Assembly (NCBI GenBank): GCA_024760905.1
Contig: CM045729.1
Location: 47,959,580 to 48,023,579 of the forward strand
Direction of reading: 5' to 3'
From: Plotosus lineatus
Lineage: Eukaryota > Chordata > Actinopteri > Siluriformes > Plotosidae
Length of the DNA stretch: 64,000 nt
The position numbers were made by a program, and so were the translations under genes. The notes beneath the pieces are model-generated. The model did no database searches, had not been told where the DNA came from, and saw nothing but the letters and a program-made list of their open reading frames with translations. Shown in pieces: positions 35,372-57,286 of the stretch (the first letter of the stretch is position 1; the number at the start of each line of letters is the position of its first letter).

Positions 35372-35484
35372 AAAAGATTAATTGTAACTATTTACATGTC
35401 ATTTTTTGTCATATGTACACAAGTGTGATTTTTGAAAGTGAACTTGCATTACTGTATGAACACACATGGACATGCACTGTTGTA

Positions 35485-37041
35485 CAGGTCCTTCTCAAAA
35501 AATTAGCATATTGTGATAAAGTTCATTATTTTCTGTAATGTACTGATAAACATTAGACTTTCATATATTTTAGATTCATTGCACACATCTGAAGTAATTC
35601 AAACTTTTTATTGTTTTAATATTAATAATTTTGGCAAAAAAGTAAAGAAAAACCAAAAATCCCTATCTCAAAAAATTAGCATATTTCATCAGACCAATAA
35701 AAAAAGTGTTTTTAATACAAAAAAGTCAACCTTCAAATAATTATGTTGAGTTATGCACTCAATACTTGGTTTGGAATCCTTTTGCAGAAATGATTGCTTC
35801 GATGCAATGTGGCATGGAGGCAATCAGCCTGTAACACTGCTGAGATGTTATGGAGGCCCAGGATGCTTCGATAGCGGCCTTAAGCTCATCCACAGTGTTG
35901 GGTCTGGTGTCTCTCAACCTTCTCGTCACAATATCCCACAGATTCTCTATGGGGTTCAGGTCAGGAGAGTTGGCAGGTCAATTGAGCACAGTAATACTAT
36001 GGTCAGTAAACCATTTAGCAGTGGTTTTGGCACTGTGAGTAGGTGCCAGGTCGTGCTGAAAAATGAAATCTTCATCTCCATAAAGCTTTTCAGCAGATGG
36101 AAGCATGAAGTGCTCCAAAATCTCCTGATAGCTAGCTGCATTGACCCTGCCTTTGATAAAACACAGTGGACCAACACCGGCAGCTGACATTGCACCCCAG
36201 ACTATCACTGACTGTGGGTACTTGACACTGGACTTCAGGCATTTTGGCATTTCCTTCTCCCCAGTTTTCCTCCAGACTCTGGCACCTTGATTTCCGAATG
36301 ACATGCAAAGTTTGCTTTCATCCGAAAAAAATTACTTTGGACCACTGAGCAACAGTCCAGTGCTGCTTCTCTGTAGCCCAGGTCAGGCACTTCTGCTGCT
36401 GTTTCTGGTTCGAAAGTGGCCTGACCTGCAGAATGCGGTCACCCGTAGCCCATTTTCTGCACACGCCTGTGCACGGTGGCTCTGGATGTTGCTACTCCAG
36501 ACTCAGTTCACTGCTTCTACAGGTCCCTCAAGATCTGGAATCGGCCCTTCTCCACACTTTTTCCTTCCCACAGACGTCCCACTGAGGTGGCTTGATAGAG
36601 CACTCTGGGAACAGCCTATTCACTCAGAGATTTCTTTCTGTGTCTTACCCTCTTGCTTGAGGGTGTCAATGATGGCCTTCTGGACAGCAGTCAGGTCGGC
36701 AGTCTTACCCATGATGGCGGTTTTGAGTAATGAACCAGGCTGGGAGTTTTTAAAAGCCTCAGGAATCTTTTGCAGGTGTTTAGAGTTAATTGGTTGATTC
36801 AGATGATTAGGTTAATAGCTCGTTTAGACTACCTTTTCATGATATGCTAATTTTTTGAGATAGGAATTTTGGGTTTTCATGAGCTGTATGCCAAAATCAT
36901 CAGTATTGAAACAATAAAAGACCTGAAATATTTCAGTTGGTGTGCAATGAATCTAAAATATATGAAAATTTAATTTTTATCAGTACATTACAGAAAATAA
37001 TTAACTTTATCACAATATGCTATTTTTTTTAGAAGGACCTG
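35485..37041 (-). mobile_element. Tc1-type transposon, copy A (IR/DR), 1557 bp
   Basis: TA (35483-35484 and 37042-37043) flanks the ends caggtccttctcaaaaaatt and, reverse complemented, caggtccttctaaaaaaaat. Each arm of about 200 bp holds a second copy of ctcaaaaaattagcatat, the IR/DR layout of Sleeping Beauty-like elements. Transposase remnants lie on the minus strand from ATG 36712 to TGA 35759 (954 bp, close to the usual length of about 340 aa), with frameshifts. The DDE signatures are NQGARVWRKTGEKE, FQHDLAPTHSAK and NPIENLW. Confidence 0.92.
35759..36712 (-). pseudogene. Tc1 (DD34E-type) transposase pseudogene, copy A
   Basis: It starts MGKTADLTAVQKAIIDTLKQ and ends AKGFQTKY. FIFQHDLAPTHSAKTTAKWF carries the second Asp and NPIENL the Glu. 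Frameshifts interrupt it (two extra bases near 35915, a deleted block near 36500), so no product is expected. Confidence 0.85.
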
Positions 37042-37043
37042 TA

Positions 37044-38240
37044 TGTGTAGCAGTCTGCAAAATGCATTGTATGTCAATGTGGCTGCATTCTGAAAACAGA
37101 AAAAAAAAATCAGGTTTTGGTCAACATGGTATTTCTGCAAAATACAAAAACTTTGGCTAAAGAGCCAGTTCATCAAATGGAGTAGTAAATATAGTCAGCC
37201 TGGATAATTTTTTACTTGAGATTTTATCAGGTTTTTGAATTAAAAAATTTTTCAAGAAAATTTTTAAAAATTTCAAGAAACTATTTCAAGAAAAAAATGA
37301 TTTCAGGACTACATAATCGGGGGTACATATTGTATTTCAATTTGGATATGACAAAGGTTTTCCCAAGCCACCAAGTGAATAAATTGCGAAATGTTGCCAC
37401 CATGTGGCTGATAGTCCATTGACACTAATGGCCACCTTAAATTCTATCGTTCCACTGAAACCCTTCACCATTTTCCATACACTGCTTCAGTGGTCAAAAA
37501 CAAAGAACTCAAGGAAGTTGTCAAAGTAGTTACAATGAATTCTTGAAAAGGGGACATGTGAATTAGTGCATGTAAAGTGATGTGTGATTATAAAATATTT
37601 TTATGTGATGAAATGCATCTATGGGTGTAACCCCGATTCCTTTTTATTTTAGATCAATTTCATTCATTTTTATGCCACTCACTCATTCTTCTACCATGCA
37701 TCTACTTCTGGGGTAAACTATTGACTTCAATTGTGCATTGTGATTTCTGCCATGAGTTTTGACAGTTTTGTTTCATGAAACTTTAGGGTGAGAGAATGTT
37801 AACATGTATGACACCAGAGCAATTCTCTTTTTATATCATAGATGAAACTAAATGAATATTATAATGATATATTGGCCTCCAGATTGGAAGTATTCCTGGT
37901 TTTATTTAAAATCCTAAACCTTAAAATACAAACTGAAAGTAACCAAGATCAGACATCAGAGCAGTTTTAAAATGCAACTTTCTAATTTAATTTACTCTCG
38001 CTCCTTTGACCCTACCAGATTTCTTTAAAAAAATTATCCATGGGGCTCAAAATTACATCTCAAACCTCCATTACATCTAAGCCTCGCTCAAAGATTTAGG
38101 AGGATCTTTTTTACTTCCCCCTACCATCTGTGCATGGAAAACAAATTCACCATGGAGCTCTCCTATTTCTGATTTGTCATTTTGATTGACTGGTATTGTT
38201 GTCGAATCAGTAAATTCCATTTTCTTGTGTAATATTTTCT
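37044..38240. other. Anonymous sequence
   Basis: No repeat family or gene recognised. Confidence 0.5.
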
Positions 38241-38243
38241 TTG

Positions 38244-38580
38244 TTCAGTTCATTTTCTGTAACCACTTAATCCTAATTAGGGTTGCGGGGAGGCTGGTGT
38301 CCATCCCAGCCGACTCCGGGTGAGGGCAGAGTACACCCTGGACAGCTTGCCAGGCCATCACAGGGCAGAAACACACTGACGGCTTTGCAGCCTACTCTTG
38401 TTGAAAGTCAGCAATGGTTCTTTTACATGAACCTCACACCATAGACAGTGAGCGACATGGTCGGCCTTTGATAACCCAGTTAGCTGCACTGGGGGGACAG
38501 TGCCAACCTTGTGGAGAGTGGGACTCAAACCCCCAACCTTAGGATCAGCGATCCAGCACCCTTTACCACTAGGCCACATA
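38244..38580 (-). mobile_element. SINE family 1 with type B tail
   Basis: On the minus strand the head (ctagtggtaaagggtgctgg, then gggtttgagtcc) and family 1 body lead into the type B tail (gatggcctggcaagctgtcc...ccctaattaggattaagtgg). It joins at gcagcctactc, the same joint as at 62555-62590. Confidence 0.85.
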
Positions 38581-38784
38581 TTATGTTTACATCAATTTTT
38601 CAATTTACACAATTTCCTCTTCGACCAATAAAGTATTTTTATTCTGATCATGGATACACTGTCTGCAGATGGACTTCCCTTTGTTTGCAATAGCCCTGAG
38701 CTTGCAAAAACATTTTGAATTAATTCTGATTATTTGCTGAACAGAGTGAAGGAATGAGTGTAAGGCAGACTAGTAATCAGAACT

Positions 38785-38856
38785 GGTTCACTTGTGGAAT
38801 GGTTAGCACACTGGACTCCCAATCCAGTGATCTCAGTTCAAGTCTTGGTGTAGCTG
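38785..38856 (+). pseudogene. tRNA-Gln-like pseudogene, anticodon region changed to CCC
   Basis: The sequence ggaatggttagcacactgga and gttcaagtcttgg align with vertebrate tRNA-Gln(CUG) through the D arm, anticodon arm and T arm. The anticodon stem ctgga/tccag is intact but the loop reads ctcccaa instead of ctctgaa. The 3' acceptor strand does not pair with ggttcac. It is probably a dead tRNA copy or the head of an old SINE. Confidence 0.65.
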
Positions 38857-38894
38857 CTGTCTGTTTGTGGGTAGTCATGGCATAATGAATATAG

Positions 38895-39165
38895 AAGTGG
38901 ATTTGGGATCAAAAAGTCGCTGGTTCAATTCCCATACGAGCGTGAAAAAATGGGTGATGACATCAGAGTGAGCTGCACCTTATCTTCCTTCACATTCATG
39001 GCTGAAATATCTTTGGGTAAGGGACTTGACCCGCAATTGCTTCGGGTGCTGCAATGTGTGGCAGTTCACTGCTCAGAGTGTTTGTACTCACTTTAGCTGA
39101 ATTAAATCCAGGAGTCAATGCTTTACTTAATACAGAATTAAAAAAAAAAAAAAAAAAAAAAAACG
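38895..39165 (+). mobile_element. tRNA-derived SINE with poly(A) end
   Basis: The B box ggttcaattccc (38931-38942) is followed by a fish SINE body (tggctgaaatatctttgggt, aattgcttcgggtgctgcaa, tgtttgtactcactttagct) and a run of about 27 A at 39136-39162. It is a separate family from the others here. Confidence 0.65.
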
Positions 39166-39169
39166 GAAA

Positions 39170-39450
39170 CAGAAATAAAATCTTTAAAAAGTCAACAAAC
39201 TCTTTGACCATTGCCATTTTTTCCATTTACCTGACCCAAACCTGTGGATCACTACTGCATGCTCTACCCAGACCCGATCCACACAAAATATCTCAAGGAT
39301 ATGAGAATACATCCCACTCAAAAAAAAGCCTTCTACATCTACATGTGTGAATGGGAAATTCTGGATGGTCTTCAAACCAACAGCTTTGAAATATGCGAAA
39401 GACTATGTCCGCCACTATAGGGGGGAAATGGCCTGAAAGTCATAATGACT
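39170..39450. other. Anonymous sequence
   Basis: No gene or repeat family recognised. A minus-strand 63-codon frame (39375-39184) has no known match. Confidence 0.4.
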
Positions 39451-39454
39451 CAGT

Positions 39455-40400
39455 AAGTCATATTTAGGATTCAGGATTTTTAATAGCCATTTGTGTTTTT
39501 TACACATACTGTATAGGAATCCTTGTGCGGTTGTTCAAGGAGTCAAGTTACAAACAGAAAAGAAGGCTCAAATCAACAACACACAAACTGCTATAAAATA
39601 AACACATAAAAATTCTATCTCTAAAAGGACTTCACACAGACCCAGCAAACAAGACAATAATAACAACAAAAGTAATAAATAAAAAAAAAGATTAAAAAAA
39701 ATAATAATAAATAAATAAATAATAATAATAATAATAATACAATTAATAAATCAGTAGATAACCGCAATAAATGAACTTGCACTAAATTATATTATATTAT
39801 ATTATAATTATATTATATTGCACTATGCCCATTGTTTTGTTGGGAAAAAATGAACAGTTCTCTGGGTAAACAAAATGGCCACAACTTCAAAGTTAGATGT
39901 TCTCCATTCTCAGAGCAAGGTTTAGAGATAATCCACAGTCAGTCAGTACACTGGGTTTATTTAACGAGAAGCCGCCGTTCTTCCGCCATGGTTCTTGTTG
40001 TCAGCCGCTGCACTCCGGTCCTCTCTGAAGGCCGTGTAGCTAGCTGGTGTCGTTGCCTCGTCAGTTGTACTCTCCTCGAGCCATGTTTCACAGACACACA
40101 GCATGGAGCAGTCCTGTGGATCCCTCTGCATGCAATCTGAGCATGAAGCTGGACCATCTTGTTTCACAGAGACTGAACATTTTCAAGTAGTATGACCGGA
40201 AGTGCTAACCTTCCACTGCTAACCAAGCGCCGGAGTTTTGGTTCAGCCCCTCCTCGCCTGCCGAGTCCCCGCCTGGGTTTATTGTTTTCCGGGGTGCAGC
40301 TAGCATTGAGCTGCAGTAGCATATTAGCTCAGGATAAAAGATGAGTGTGCTCAGTTCTAAATGTCCAAAAGGACTGTGCTCGCACAGCTGTAGTAGGGTC
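39455..40400 (-). mobile_element. Deleted LINE derivative (Rex1/L2-type 5' end plus AT-rich 3' end), longest copy
   Basis: On the minus strand it starts with the block ggacatttagaactgagcac, shows the beginning of a LINE endonuclease ORF (CSMLCVCETWLEESTTDEAT at about 40120-40050, with the catalytic-type ETW) and stops at about 39960. It continues through gcatagtgcaatataatata and AT-rich DNA to a tail with gccatttgtg-type sequence and gattcaggatt repeats. The RT is missing entirely. Homologous copies are at 17585-18130 and 56786-57179. Confidence 0.72.
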
Positions 40401-40484
40401 GCACGTTCATAGACAAGCATAGTGCAAAAAAAACAAACGAAAAAAAACAACATTTAAAACAAACAAATAAAAAGTATGACACCG

Positions 40485-40770
40485 AGAACTCCGCAGCTTA
40501 GTCATACTTATATGTTAATAAGTCGTAATCATGAAACGGTAAGTCAAAAATATGACATGAAAAGTTGAGACGCTAAGTCATGTCTATAAGTTAGTAAGTC
40601 ATAATTATGACGTGCTAAGTCATAGCTATGATAAAGTCATAATGAAATGGTAGGTCATAATTATAAGTTAATAAGTCAAAATGACATACAAAATTATAAT
40701 TTTGAGATGCTAAGTCATAATTATAAATTAATATGTTAGTCACAGATGATAAATCATGAAAAATCATATG
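40485..40770. repeat. Degenerate minisatellite based on aagtcataattat
   Basis: The core (A)AGTCATAATTAT with gctaagtca/gttaataagtc spacers recurs about a dozen times. Stray units also occur at 39437-39463 and just beyond the RTE insertion at 44026-44038, so the RTE landed in its edge. Confidence 0.75.
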
Positions 40771-41289
40771 ATTTCTATGAGATACTCTTATTATTTTCCT
40801 TTCGGCTGTTCCCTTCAGGGTTCGCCACAACAAATGATCTGCCTCCATCTCACCTCTATCCTCTGCATCTTCTACTCTTACTCCAACTACCTTCATGTCC
40901 TCTTTAACTGCATCCATAAATCTCTTTGGACTTCCTCTAGGCCTTCTGCCTGGTAGTTCCAGTCTCAGCATCCTACGACCAATATATTCACTATCCCTCC
41001 TCTGTACATGTTCAAACCATCTCAATCTAGCCTCTCTGACTTTGTATCCAAAACATCTGACATGAGCTGTCCCGCTGATGTACTCATTCCTGATCCGATC
41101 CATCCTCATTACTCCCAAAGAGAACCTCAACATTTTCATCTCTGCTTCCTCCAGGTCTGCCTCCTGTCTTTTCCCCAGGGCCACTGTTTCTAAATCATAC
41201 AACATCGCTGGCCTCATCACAGTCTAGTACACTTTTCCTTTCATTCTTGCTGGTACCCTCTTATCACACATCACACCGGACACTTTTCA

Positions 41290-42500
41290 TCAACCATTCC
41301 AACCTGCCTGCACACGCTTCTTCACCTCTTTTCCACACTCTCCATTGCTCTGGATTGTTGAGCCCAAGTACTTAAAATCCTCCACCTTCTTTATCTCTGC
41401 ACCCTGTAACCTCACTGTTCCTCTTGGGCCCTTCTCATTCACACACATGTATTCTGACTTACTGAGGCTAACCTTCATTCCTCTCCTTTCCAGAGCATAC
41501 CTCCACCTCTCTAGATTTTCCTGCACTTGTTCCCTGCTCTCACTACAGATCACAATGTCATTGGCAAACATCATAATCCATGGGAATCTTGTCTTACCTC
41601 GTCTGTCAGTCTGTTCATTACCATAGCAAACAAGAACGGTCTCAGAGCTGACCTTTGATGCCGTCCCACCTCCACCTTGAACTCTTCTGTCACACCGACA
41701 GTACACCTCACCACTGTCTTACATCGCTCATACATGTCCTGCACCACTCTAACATACTTCTCTGCCACTCCAGACTTCTTCATATAATACCACAGTTCCT
41801 CTCTCAGCACCCTGTCATATGCTTTCTCCAGATCTACAAAGGCACAATGCAGCTCCTTCTTAACTTCTCTGTACTTCTCTATTAACATCCTCAAAGCAAA
41901 CACTGCATCTATGGTGCATGAAACCAAACTGTTGTTCACAAATGCTGACCTCTGCCCTTAGTCTAGCTTCCACTATTTTTTCCCATAACTTCATAGTATG
42001 GCTCATCAACTTTATCCCTCTGTAGTTGCCACAACTCTGCACAGCTCCCTTGTTCTTAAAAATGGGCACCAGCACACTTATCCTCCATTCCTCCAGTATC
42101 TGCTCACTCTCTAAAACCTTGTTCAATGTTCTTGTCAGAAAATCTACTGCTACCTGTCCTAGACACTTCCATACCTCCACCGGTATGTCCATCAGGACCA
42201 ACTGCCTTTCCACTCTTCATCCTCTTCAAGGCCTTCCTCACTTCACCCTTACTAACATTTGCTACTTCCTGGTCCTCAATGGTCACCTCTTCTACTCTTT
42301 CTTTGCTCTCATTGACCAGCTGTTTAAAGTATTCTTGCCATCTTTCTAGCACAGTTCTGTCATCAGTCAATACATTTCCCTTGCTGTCCTTAATCACTCT
42401 AACTTTCTGCACATCCTTCCCATCTCTATTTCTCTGCTGTGCCAGATCATAAATCATTTTCTCCCTCCTTACTGTCCAACCTAACATACAAGTCATCATA
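41290..42500 (-). pseudogene. RTE reverse transcriptase region, copy B
   Basis: Fragments in order: MKSGKAVGPDG, WRISVLVPIFKNKGAVQSCG with NYRGIKL, HCAFVDLEKAYDRVLREELW (motif A) and PWIMMFANDIVICSESREQV (motif C). The second catalytic residue is Asn (near 41555-41575) where RTE has FADD, which would kill catalysis even without the frameshifts. Confidence 0.85.
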
Positions 42501-42630
42501 CGCCCTCTGTTTGGCCTTTGACACCGCTACCTTTGCCTTATGCTGTGTCTCCCTGTACTCCTGTTTCCTCTCTTCAGTCCTCTCTATGTCCCACTTCTTC
42601 TTTGCTCTTCTTTTGTACACGCTCCTGCAC

Positions 42631-43619
42631 TTACTCATTCCACCACCAAGTCTCCTTATCTACTTTCCTTCCAGAGGACACACCAAGTACTCTCCTACCT
42701 GTTTCCCTGATCACATTAGCTGTATTTGTCCAGTCATCTGGAATCACTTCCTGACCACCCAAAGCCTGGTTCAACTCCTCCTTGAAGACAACATGACACT
42801 CTTCCTTTTTCAGCTTCCACCACAAGATGTAGTCTGCCTGTGTGCTCCTACCTCCGTTTTTAGAAGTCATTCTATGCTCCTGTCTCTTCTGGAAGAAAGT
42901 ATTCACCACAGCCATTTCCATCCTTTTTGAAAAATCTATCAACATCTGTCCTGTGTTCCCGTCCTGGATACCAAATCTGCCCATCACTTCCTCATTCCCT
43001 CTGTTGCCTGCACCAATGTCCATTGAAGTCTGCAGCAATTACCATTCTTTCACCTCTGAGGGTACTCTGCATCGTTTCATCTAATTCACTCCAGAATCTC
43101 TCCTTCTCTTCTAGCTCACGTCCTCCCTGTGTGGCATAAGCACTAACAACATTGAACATCACCTTCAATTTCTAACTTGAGACTCATCACTCTGTCTGAC
43201 ACTCTTCTCACTAGGACATTCCTGACAAACCCCTCCTTCAAGATGACTCCGACTCCATTTCTCTTCCCATCCACACCATGATAAAACAGCTTAGACCCTG
43301 ATCCTAAGCTTCTAGCCTTGCTACCTTTCCACCTGTTCTCCTGGACACACAGTATATTCACCTTCCTCCTCTGCATCATATCAGACAGCTCTCTATCTTT
43401 TCCTTTCATAGTTCCAACATTCAAAGTCCCTACTCTCAGTCCAAGACTCATGCTTTTCCTCTTCTCTCTCTGCCTATGGACACGCCTCCCACCTCTTCTT
43501 CTTCGACCATCAGTAGTCCAATATCCACCAGCACCCTGTTGGTTAACACCACTGATGGCGGTCGTTGTTAACCCAGGCCTCGGCCGATTCGGTATGAATT
43601 TTGTTTTGATCATTTGCAT
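42631..43619 (-). pseudogene. RTE endonuclease region, copy B
   Basis: The minus-strand frame has VGTLNVGTMKGKDRELSDMM, VNILCVQENRWKGSKARSLG and GKRNGVGVILKEGF. After a frameshift comes IGAGNRGNEEVMGRFGIQDG and a C-terminal block with VVNTFFQKRQEHRMTSKNGG. The usual QET is QEN here, so the catalytic Glu is retained but the next residue is changed. Confidence 0.85.
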
Positions 43620-43754
43620 AACAATTTTGGCAGAAGTTTTACATTAGATGCCCTTCCTGTCGCAACCCTTTGCACTTATCTGGGCTTGGGACTAGCGTGA
43701 GGGTGAACACTGGCTTATGACCCCTTCACGGCTGCATTATTTCTAAGAGATTTG

Positions 43755-44009
43755 TCTGTCTTCCTTTCGGCTTTTTCCCTTTTACTCGGGAGTCGCCACA
43801 GCAAATCATCTGATTCGCACATTTTCATTTGGCAGAGGTTTTTACGTCGGATGCCCTTCCTGTCACAACCCTTTTAGCAAGGGACAGAAACACGCTGACG
43901 ACTTTGCAGCTACTCTTTACGAAAGTCAGCAATGGTTCTTTTACATGCCTCTCACCATAGACAGTGAGAGACATGGCCCGCCTTTGATAACCCAGTTAGC
44001 CGCACTGGG
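43755..44009 (-). mobile_element. SINE family 1, headless, inside the copy B insertion
   Basis: It starts at ccccagtgcggctaactggg, so the tRNA head and B box are missing. It runs to agggaaaaagccgaaaggaa with gacagac, and the RTE sequence follows after about 15 bases. It lacks its own target-site duplication. Confidence 0.85.
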
Positions 44010-44029
44010 GATTTCTATGAGATACAAAG

Positions 44030-44480
44030 TCATAATTATTTTTAACAAGTCTGCTTTTTCCTCTAATGGCAGAAATGTGTTTCCATAAGAAACACAATCT
44101 TGGTCGTTGCAAGCAATTTTTTTTTCTCAAAAATCACCAGCAATTTCACATAACACCTCCAAAAATGAAAGAGCACATAAACAAATGAGACACCAACCAC
44201 ATGGAGCACAAACTTTACAGTTAAATACGAGAAAAGGGAACATCACACTGAACACTACTGTAATTTGGGTCTTGCATTCGATGGAGTTCACAAAATTTAA
44301 AACACTGCATATGAACTGTTACGTTAACTTTTCATTCAGGCAAACGGGGTCCTGGTTTATTTTCACTCAGGCACTAATAGGCCACATATGTTGGAATACG
44401 GGTAGGGAAAAAACAGCAGTTGGCAATGACGTTAACAGTTGGATAATAGGTGTGTTTGCTGAAGGACCCGTTCAATCACA
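44030..44480 (+). other. ddx18 upstream region
   Basis: No mobile element is recognised between the RTE insertion and the ddx18 start, the longest clean stretch upstream of the gene. I see no TATA box at a usual distance. Confidence 0.5.
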
Positions 44481-44486
44481 CACGTG
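44481..44486. promoter_or_regulatory. E-box CACGTG upstream of ddx18
   Basis: CACGTG sits at the centre of the 14-bp palindrome cacacacgtgtgtg, 17 bp before the ATG. The mammalian orthologue was named MrDb (Myc-regulated DEAD box) because of promoter E-boxes, so a Myc/Max or USF site is plausible. It may lie in the 5' UTR, and the motif could also have arisen from a CA/GT run. Confidence 0.45.
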
Positions 44487-44503
44487 TGTGTCTGCGTACA
44501 GTC

Positions 44504-56307
<11,804 letters not shown>

Positions 56308-56437
56308 GTTAGAGTTAGCAGTATTTTTTCATCCTTTTTTACGATTTCCAAAAGTATCACTTGAGATGCACAAATGTGCACAGTTTTGTCAATATGGTAA
56401 ATAGTAGAATGTAAATGTAGTGCAAAATACAATGTGG

Positions 56438-56610
56438 AACAGTCAATGTTGTTGCTGGAGAGTTGTACAGTTTAGTGGCCACAGGTAGGAAAGAAATGCT
56501 GGAGATCGCAAGTTTGAATCCAAGTTGATGCACGCAGCCATCGAGGAGATTTTATGGGAGGACTGCATATGCTCATCTTCATGTCACTCACTGTCTGGGA
56601 AGCGTCATTG
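56438..56610 (+). repeat. Direct repeat D1, copy in ddx18 intron 6
   Basis: It is homologous to 49796-49975 (aacagtcaatgttgttgctg, ggccacaggtaggaaagaaa, tttgaatccaagttgatgca). Together the two copies flank exon 6 in the same orientation. Confidence 0.65.
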
Positions 56611-56785
56611 TTTTCAGTTTCTCATGAATTTTACACACATCAATTGAATATTCTATGAATAATTTATATTTCCCCACAGAGTAGAAGATGTAGATATAGG
56701 CAGGCGAGATAGGTATTCTATTATAAGTACATAACAGTTTGAGGGGAAACTGTTCACTAGTGTATCACAATTTGTATTTCTTGAT

Positions 56786-57179
56786 TTAAGATTCAAGATT
56801 CTTTATTGCCATTTGTGTTTTACACACTTAGGAATTTCTTGTGCGGTCATGCAAAGAATCAGTTGTGGAAAAGAAAGAAAACACAAAGGCTCAGAACAGG
56901 CAAAAAAACGCATACAGTACTTCTATAGAATAGGTACCTAAGTCCTATGTATATAAAGGACCTTACACAGGCCCAGTAGACAGTAGTTAATTTAGTAAAC
57001 GGTATTATATTATATGATAGTAATAATAGTAATTATAATAATAAAAAGTATAACCATCGGTAAGAATAAATTAAAAAAAATAATAAGATTAGAATAATAA
57101 TAATAAGCATGATACAATAAATGAGTCGGTAGATGCAACAACAAAGACATTAGACACAACAATGCAAGTTATATTGCAC
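56786..57179 (-). mobile_element. Deleted LINE derivative, 3' end only, in ddx18 intron 6
   Basis: The plus strand reads gattcaagattctttattgc, gccatttgtgttttacacac, the aaggaccttacacaggccca block and ends gcaagttatattgcact. It is the reverse-complement equivalent of the 39455-39830 part of the longest copy. No coding content. Confidence 0.7.
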
Positions 57180-57191
57180 TCAGTTATGTAG

Positions 57192-57280
<89 letters not shown>
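57192..57280. repeat. (GT)n(TA)n microsatellite
   Basis: About 24 GT units followed by about 20 TA units, ending six bases before the left end of Tc1 copy C. Confidence 0.95.
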
Positions 57281-57284
<4 letters not shown>

Positions 57285-57286
57285 CA

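Larger units (their letters stand above)
40786..44009 (-). mobile_element. RTE-clade LINE, copy B, fused at its 5' end to a SINE
   Basis: One 16-bp direct repeat, gatttctatgagatac, flanks the whole unit (40770-40785 and 44010-44025). On the minus strand it begins with a headless SINE family 1 (44009-43755), continues into the RTE 5' UTR (aatgcagccgtg, about 43740), endonuclease (43619-42631) and RT (42500-41290), then the C-terminal region and tail (gaagggaacagccgaaagga, 40800). It is almost full length but has many frameshifts. The RT box is FAND instead of FADD. Confidence 0.9.

Noticed and set aside
35513..35740. 75-codon plus-strand ORF inside Tc1 copy A
   Set aside because: It runs across the IR/DR arm of the transposon, which is non-coding in the family.
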